10,113 bases of DNA from an uncultured Caulobacteraceae bacterium (GTDB lineage Bacteria; Pseudomonadota; Alphaproteobacteria; Caulobacterales; Caulobacteraceae), in assembly GCA_946482375.1 (NCBI GenBank), contig CAMLRH010000072.1:1-10113 (forward strand), in the 5' to 3' direction. Position numbers and translations under genes: made by a program. This document shows, in pieces, positions 7,707 to 10,113 of this stretch (its first letter is position 1; every line of letters starts with the position of its first letter). The notes beneath the pieces are model-generated. The model had not been told where the DNA came from. It made no database searches and worked only from the letters and a program-made list of their open reading frames with translations.

Positions 7707-9756
7707 CGCTCCCCGACCAGGCGTAGAGGGCGTAGGTCAGAAGACCCGCGACGCCCAGCAGCATGACGAAGGCGTAGTGGTAGACGTAGCCGGTCTGCAG
7801 CCGGCCCGTCCGCTTGCCGACGACGACGGAGGCCGCCGACACACCGTCCGGGCCCAGGCCGTCGATGATCTTCTGATCGCCGCCCTTCCAGAACAGGTCG
7901 CCCAGCAGGCGGGCGCCGCGGACGAAGGTGGCGTCGTACAGCTCGTCGAAGAACCACTTGTTGTAGAAGAAGGTCCACAGCGGCCCGCCGCGCGAGGCGA
8001 TCCGCGCGCCCATGCCTTCGCGCAGGACATAGACGTAGAAGGCGCCGAGCAGGCCAAGCACCGAAACCACCAGCGGCGACCACTTCACCCAGGTCGGCAC
8101 CTCGTGCGCCTCGTGCAGGACGTGGTTGTGGGGGCCGCTGAAGATCGCGCCGCGCCAGAACTCGGCCTCGTGGTGGCCGACGAAGTGGTCGACGAAGGCG
8201 AAGCCCGCGAACACCGCGCCGATCGACAGCAACAGCAGCGGCACGATCATCGACAACGGGCTCTCGTGCGGCTTGTGGTCATGGTCGTCGTGGCCATGCA
8301 GCGGCTCGTCGTGCGTCTCCAGCTGGGCGGCCGAGGCGTGGTCGTCGTGATGATCATGACCGTGGGCGTCGTGCCCCCACTTCGCCGAGCCGTGGAAAGT
8401 CATGAATGCCAGGCGCCATGAGTAGAAGGCGGTCAGCCCCGCCACGATCACGCCGATGACGAAGGCAAAGTAGGCGAAGCCGTTTTCCTGGCCAGCCGCG
8501 AAGGCGGCCTCGATGACGGTGTCCTTCGAGTAGAAGCCCGCGAAGCCGAACACCTCGGGGATGCCGATGCCGGTGATGGCGATGTTGCCGATGATCATTA
8601 CCGCATAGGTGATCGGCAGGTACTTCCACAGCCCGCCCATCTTCCGCATGTCCTGCTCGTGGTGCATGCCGTGGATGACGGACCCGGCGCCCAGGAACAG
8701 CAACGCCTTGAAGAAGGCGTGGGTGAAGAGGTGGAACATCGCCGCCTCGTAGGCGCCGACGCCGGCCGCGAAGAACATGTAGCCGAGCTGCGAACAGGTC
8801 GAATAGGCGATGACCCGCTTGATGTCGTTCTGCGCCAGGCCGACCGTCGCCGCGAACAGCGCCGTGACCGCGCCGATCACGGTGACGATGTTCTTGGCCA
8901 CCGGCGCGTACTCGAACATCGGCGACAGCAGGCAGACCATGTAGACGCCCGCCGTCACCATGGTCGCGGCGTGGATCAGGGCCGAGACCGGGGTCGGGCC
9001 TTCCATGGCGTCCGGCAGCCAGGTGTGCAGGAAGAACTGGGCCGACTTGCCCATGGCGCCGACGAACAGCAGCGCGCAGGCCAGGTCGATGGCGTGCCAG
9101 TAGCTGCCCGCGAACCACCAGCTCGTGGCGGCCAGGCTCGCGACCTTCGGGAAGACCTCGGCGAACTGAATGGAGCCGAACATCCAGAACACGGTCATGA
9201 TGCCGAGCGCGAAGCCGAAGTCTCCGACGCGGTTGACCACAAAGGCCTTGATGGCGGCGGCGTTGGCGGTGGGTTTCTTGTACCAGAAGCCGATCAGCAG
9301 GTAGCTCGCCAGGCCCACGCCTTCCCAGCCGAAGAACAGCTGCACCAGATTGTCGGCGGTCACCAGCATCAGCATGGCGAAGGTGAACAGCGACAGATAG
9401 GCGAAGAAGCGCGGCCGGTGCGGATCGTGGCTCATATAGCCGACGGAATAGACATGCACGACGGCTGACACGGTATTGACCACCACCAGCATGACGGCAG
9501 TGAGCTGGTCGATCTTGAACGACCAGTTCGACTGGAAGTCGCCGACGTTGATGAACGGCGCCAGCGTGACCGTGAACGGCTCCAGGTGACCCCAGGTCCA
9601 TTCGCTGAAGACGTACCAGCTGAGCCCGCAGGCGAGCAGCAGCCCGCCCGTGGTGACGGCCTGCGAAACCCACGCCGGCAGCCAGCGGCCCAGCAGGCCC
9701 GCGATGGCCGCGCCGACCAGCGGCGCCAGCAGGATGGCGGTTACGACGCTCTCCAC
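7699..9756 (-). CDS. nuoL: NADH-quinone oxidoreductase subunit L
   Basis: Distal antiporter-like subunit of complex I, carrying the long lateral helix that spans NuoM and NuoN. From GTG 9756 it is 685 aa (E. coli about 613). Key residues are E145 (FFGWEGVGLASYLL), D178 (NRVGDFGF), K237 (AMGKSAQFFLH), K350 (HAFFKALLFLG) and K411 (FYSKDTV). HTWLPDAMEGPTPVSALIHA spans 244-263. The C-terminal part from about 594 (WTFFYNKWFFDELYD) matches the lateral-helix region, followed by the last membrane helix near 658-677. Residues 462-497 form a His/Asp-rich loop with 12 His. Start choice: GTG 9756 has GAGGGG 6 nt upstream. An in-frame ATG at 9807 adds MGPRLRGDN and more, but that stretch is translated repeat DNA. 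The gene sits between repeat-containing spacers on both sides. Confidence 0.97.
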   Translation of the reverse strand: MESVVTAILLAPLVGAAIAGLLGRWLPAWVSQAVTTGGLLLACGLSWYVFSEWTWGHLEPFTVTLAPFINVGDFQSNWSFKIDQLTAVMLVVVNTVSAVVHVYSVGYMSHDPHRPRFFAYLSLFTFAMLMLVTADNLVQLFFGWEGVGLASYLLIGFWYKKPTANAAAIKAFVVNRVGDFGFALGIMTVFWMFGSIQFAEVFPKVASLAATSWWFAGSYWHAIDLACALLFVGAMGKSAQFFLHTWLPDAMEGPTPVSALIHAATMVTAGVYMVCLLSPMFEYAPVAKNIVTVIGAVTALFAATVGLAQNDIKRVIAYSTCSQLGYMFFAAGVGAYEAAMFHLFTHAFFKALLFLGAGSVIHGMHHEQDMRKMGGLWKYLPITYAVMIIGNIAITGIGIPEVFGFAGFYSKDTVIEAAFAAGQENGFAYFAFVIGVIVAGLTAFYSWRLAFMTFHGSAKWGHDAHGHDHHDDHASAAQLETHDEPLHGHDDHDHKPHESPLSMIVPLLLLSIGAVFAGFAFVDHFVGHHEAEFWRGAIFSGPHNHVLHEAHEVPTWVKWSPLVVSVLGLLGAFYVYVLREGMGARIASRGGPLWTFFYNKWFFDELYDATFVRGARLLGDLFWKGGDQKIIDGLGPDGVSAASVVVGKRTGRLQTGYVYHYAFVMLLGVAGLLTYALYAWSGSAQ

Positions 9757-9762
9757 CCCTAG

Positions 9763-9768
9763 CCCCTC
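9763..9768 (-). promoter_or_regulatory. Ribosome binding site deciding the nuoL GTG start
   Basis: The minus strand reads GAGGGG here, then six bases (CTAGGG), then GTG at 9756-9754. It is a good purine-rich Shine-Dalgarno sequence outside the palindromic element. The longer ATG start at 9807 lies inside the repeat. This supports the GTG start of nuoL. Confidence 0.65.
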
Positions 9769-9784
9769 ACCCCAAGTCCGATTG

Positions 9785-9877
9785 TCCCCGCGAAGGCGGG
9801 GACCCAAGCCGAGTCCGTGATTATCTTCGACGCCTCAGCCGGCTTCGAGCCAGCTTGGGTCCCCGCCTTCGCGGGGA
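9785..9877. repeat. Palindromic repeat element, nuoK-nuoL spacer (CCCCGC-GAAG-GCGGGG family)
   Basis: Two identical 25-nt inverted arms, 9785-9809 and 9853-9877, are separated by 43 nt. Each arm contains the hairpin CCCCGC-GAAG-GCGGGG followed by ACCCAAGC. The central part holds a further small stem, GGCT-TCG-AGCC, at 9841-9851. It belongs to the same family as the nuoN-birA element (GAAG in place of GAAA in the loop). The perfect arm identity suggests this copy is younger or more constrained than the other two. Confidence 0.9.
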
Positions 9878-9887
9878 TGGTCGGGGT

Positions 9888-9903
9888 GTGGAAGCTCATT
9901 GCG
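9888..9903 (-). repeat. 16-bp direct repeat, copy just after nuoK
   Basis: Second copy of the 16-mer found at 7691-7706. It directly abuts the nuoK stop codon (9904-9906) and carries the ATG of the bridging small frame. The two copies sit in front of palindromes of different families, so the 16-mer is not simply part of either palindrome. Confidence 0.85.
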
Positions 9904-10113
9904 TCAGCCCCGCATCATGGACGCATCGTCCACGGCGATGTCGCCGCGGTTACGGAAGAAGGTGACGAGGATGGCCAGGCCGACGGCGGCTTCGGCCGCT
10001 GCGACGGTCAGCACGAACATGGCGAAGATCTGCCCCACCACGTCGTGCAGGTAGACCGAGAAGGCTACCAGGTTGATGTTCACCGCGAGCAGGATCAGCT
10101 CGATCGACATCAG
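9904..10113 (-). CDS. nuoK: NADH-quinone oxidoreductase subunit K, N-terminus cut by the window edge
   Basis: Small three-helix membrane subunit of complex I that continues the proton-transfer path (ND4L homologue). Only the last 69 residues are in the window; the family is about 100 aa, so roughly 30 residues and the start lie beyond the right edge. The internal ATG of the [11 protein letters not shown] sequence is not the start, because the frame stays open to the edge (CTG at 10111-10113) and this sequence matches the family's second helix. The two essential membrane glutamates are visible, in [10 protein letters not shown] and [11 protein letters not shown], 36 residues apart as in E. coli E36/E72. 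The C-terminal tail is short and ends SMMRG. The next gene, nuoL, begins after a 147-bp repeat-containing spacer. Confidence 0.96.
   Translation of the reverse strand: MMSIELILLAVNINLVAFSVYLHDVVGQIFAMFVLTVAAAEAAVGLAILVTFFRNRGDIAVDDASMMRG

Larger units (their letters stand above)
9759..9899 (-). other. Small open frame bridging nuoK and nuoL through a repeat (46 codons)
   Basis: ATG at 9899 is 4 bp after the nuoK stop. The frame crosses the repeat and ends with TAG at 9761-9759, two bases before the nuoL GTG. The would-be peptide starts MSFHTPTIPAKAGTQ and contains AWVPAFAG, typical of translated palindromes of this family. Its first four codons and length (46) match the frame in the nuoL-nuoM gap. 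It is probably not a functional peptide; a coupling role is inferred. Confidence 0.3.

Noticed and set aside
6498..7766. 422-codon plus-strand frame opposite nuoM and the nuoL/nuoM spacer
   Set aside because: It is antisense to intact nuoM and its sequence is charged low-complexity; no ribosome site or family resemblance was seen.
8266..8376. Tandem repeat expansion or frameshift in the His-rich part of nuoL
   Set aside because: The frame is intact on both sides, flanking helices match the family, and no exact nucleotide tandem unit is visible.
7588..9877. CRISPR array
   Set aside because: There are only single palindromic elements separated by whole genes, with no regular direct repeats and spacers.

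Overview
The window is a GC-rich, gene-dense bacterial segment in which every convincing gene lies on the minus strand, so transcription runs from right to left. The gene content and order (nuoK-nuoL-nuoM-nuoN, birA, coaX, rnj) and the protein styles (single-domain BirA, CoaX beginning [12 protein letters not shown], RNase J next to the nuo operon) point to an alphaproteobacterium, most likely of the Caulobacter/Phenylobacterium/Brevundimonas group. The genus is an inference from gene order and recalled family sequences; no search was run.

Layout in transcription order: the C-terminal part of nuoK (cut by the right edge), nuoL (685 aa from a GTG start), nuoM (494 aa) and nuoN (473 aa). These are the membrane-arm tail of the respiratory NADH:quinone oxidoreductase (complex I). 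Three non-respiratory housekeeping genes follow: birA (biotin-protein ligase without a DNA-binding domain), coaX (type III pantothenate kinase) and rnj (ribonuclease J). Last is a DEAD-box RNA helicase whose C-terminus runs off the left edge. Junctions from birA onward are tight (0 bp, 4-bp ATGA overlap, 6 bp), as is nuoM-nuoN (3 bp), so the block looks like one transcription unit or several nested ones. No stretch over 300 bp is without a gene.

The unusual part is in the only three sizeable gaps: nuoK/nuoL (147 bp), nuoL/nuoM (133 bp) and nuoN/birA (about 117 bp). Each holds one palindromic repeat element of about 95 bp, made of two inverted arms of 25-32 nt that are themselves small hairpins. 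Two elements belong to a CCCCGC-GAAR-GCGGGG family and one to a TCGGG-CTTGT-CCCGA family. Arm differences are largely compensatory within the mini-hairpins. In all three gaps the whole element sits inside a short open frame (39, 46 and 46 codons) that begins ATGAGC at or within 4 bp of the upstream stop and ends within 2 bp of, or overlapping, the next start. Two of these frames share an identical 16-bp beginning. This looks like repeat insertion under pressure to keep ribosomes moving through the polycistronic mRNA, or a mobile cassette with its own coupling signals. It is the most noteworthy observation here. Secondary points are a His/Asp-rich loop in NuoL, the RNase J-helicase pairing, a D-to-E change in the CoaX phosphate-binding motif, and start codons of nuoL and birA that repeats could cause to be mis-called.
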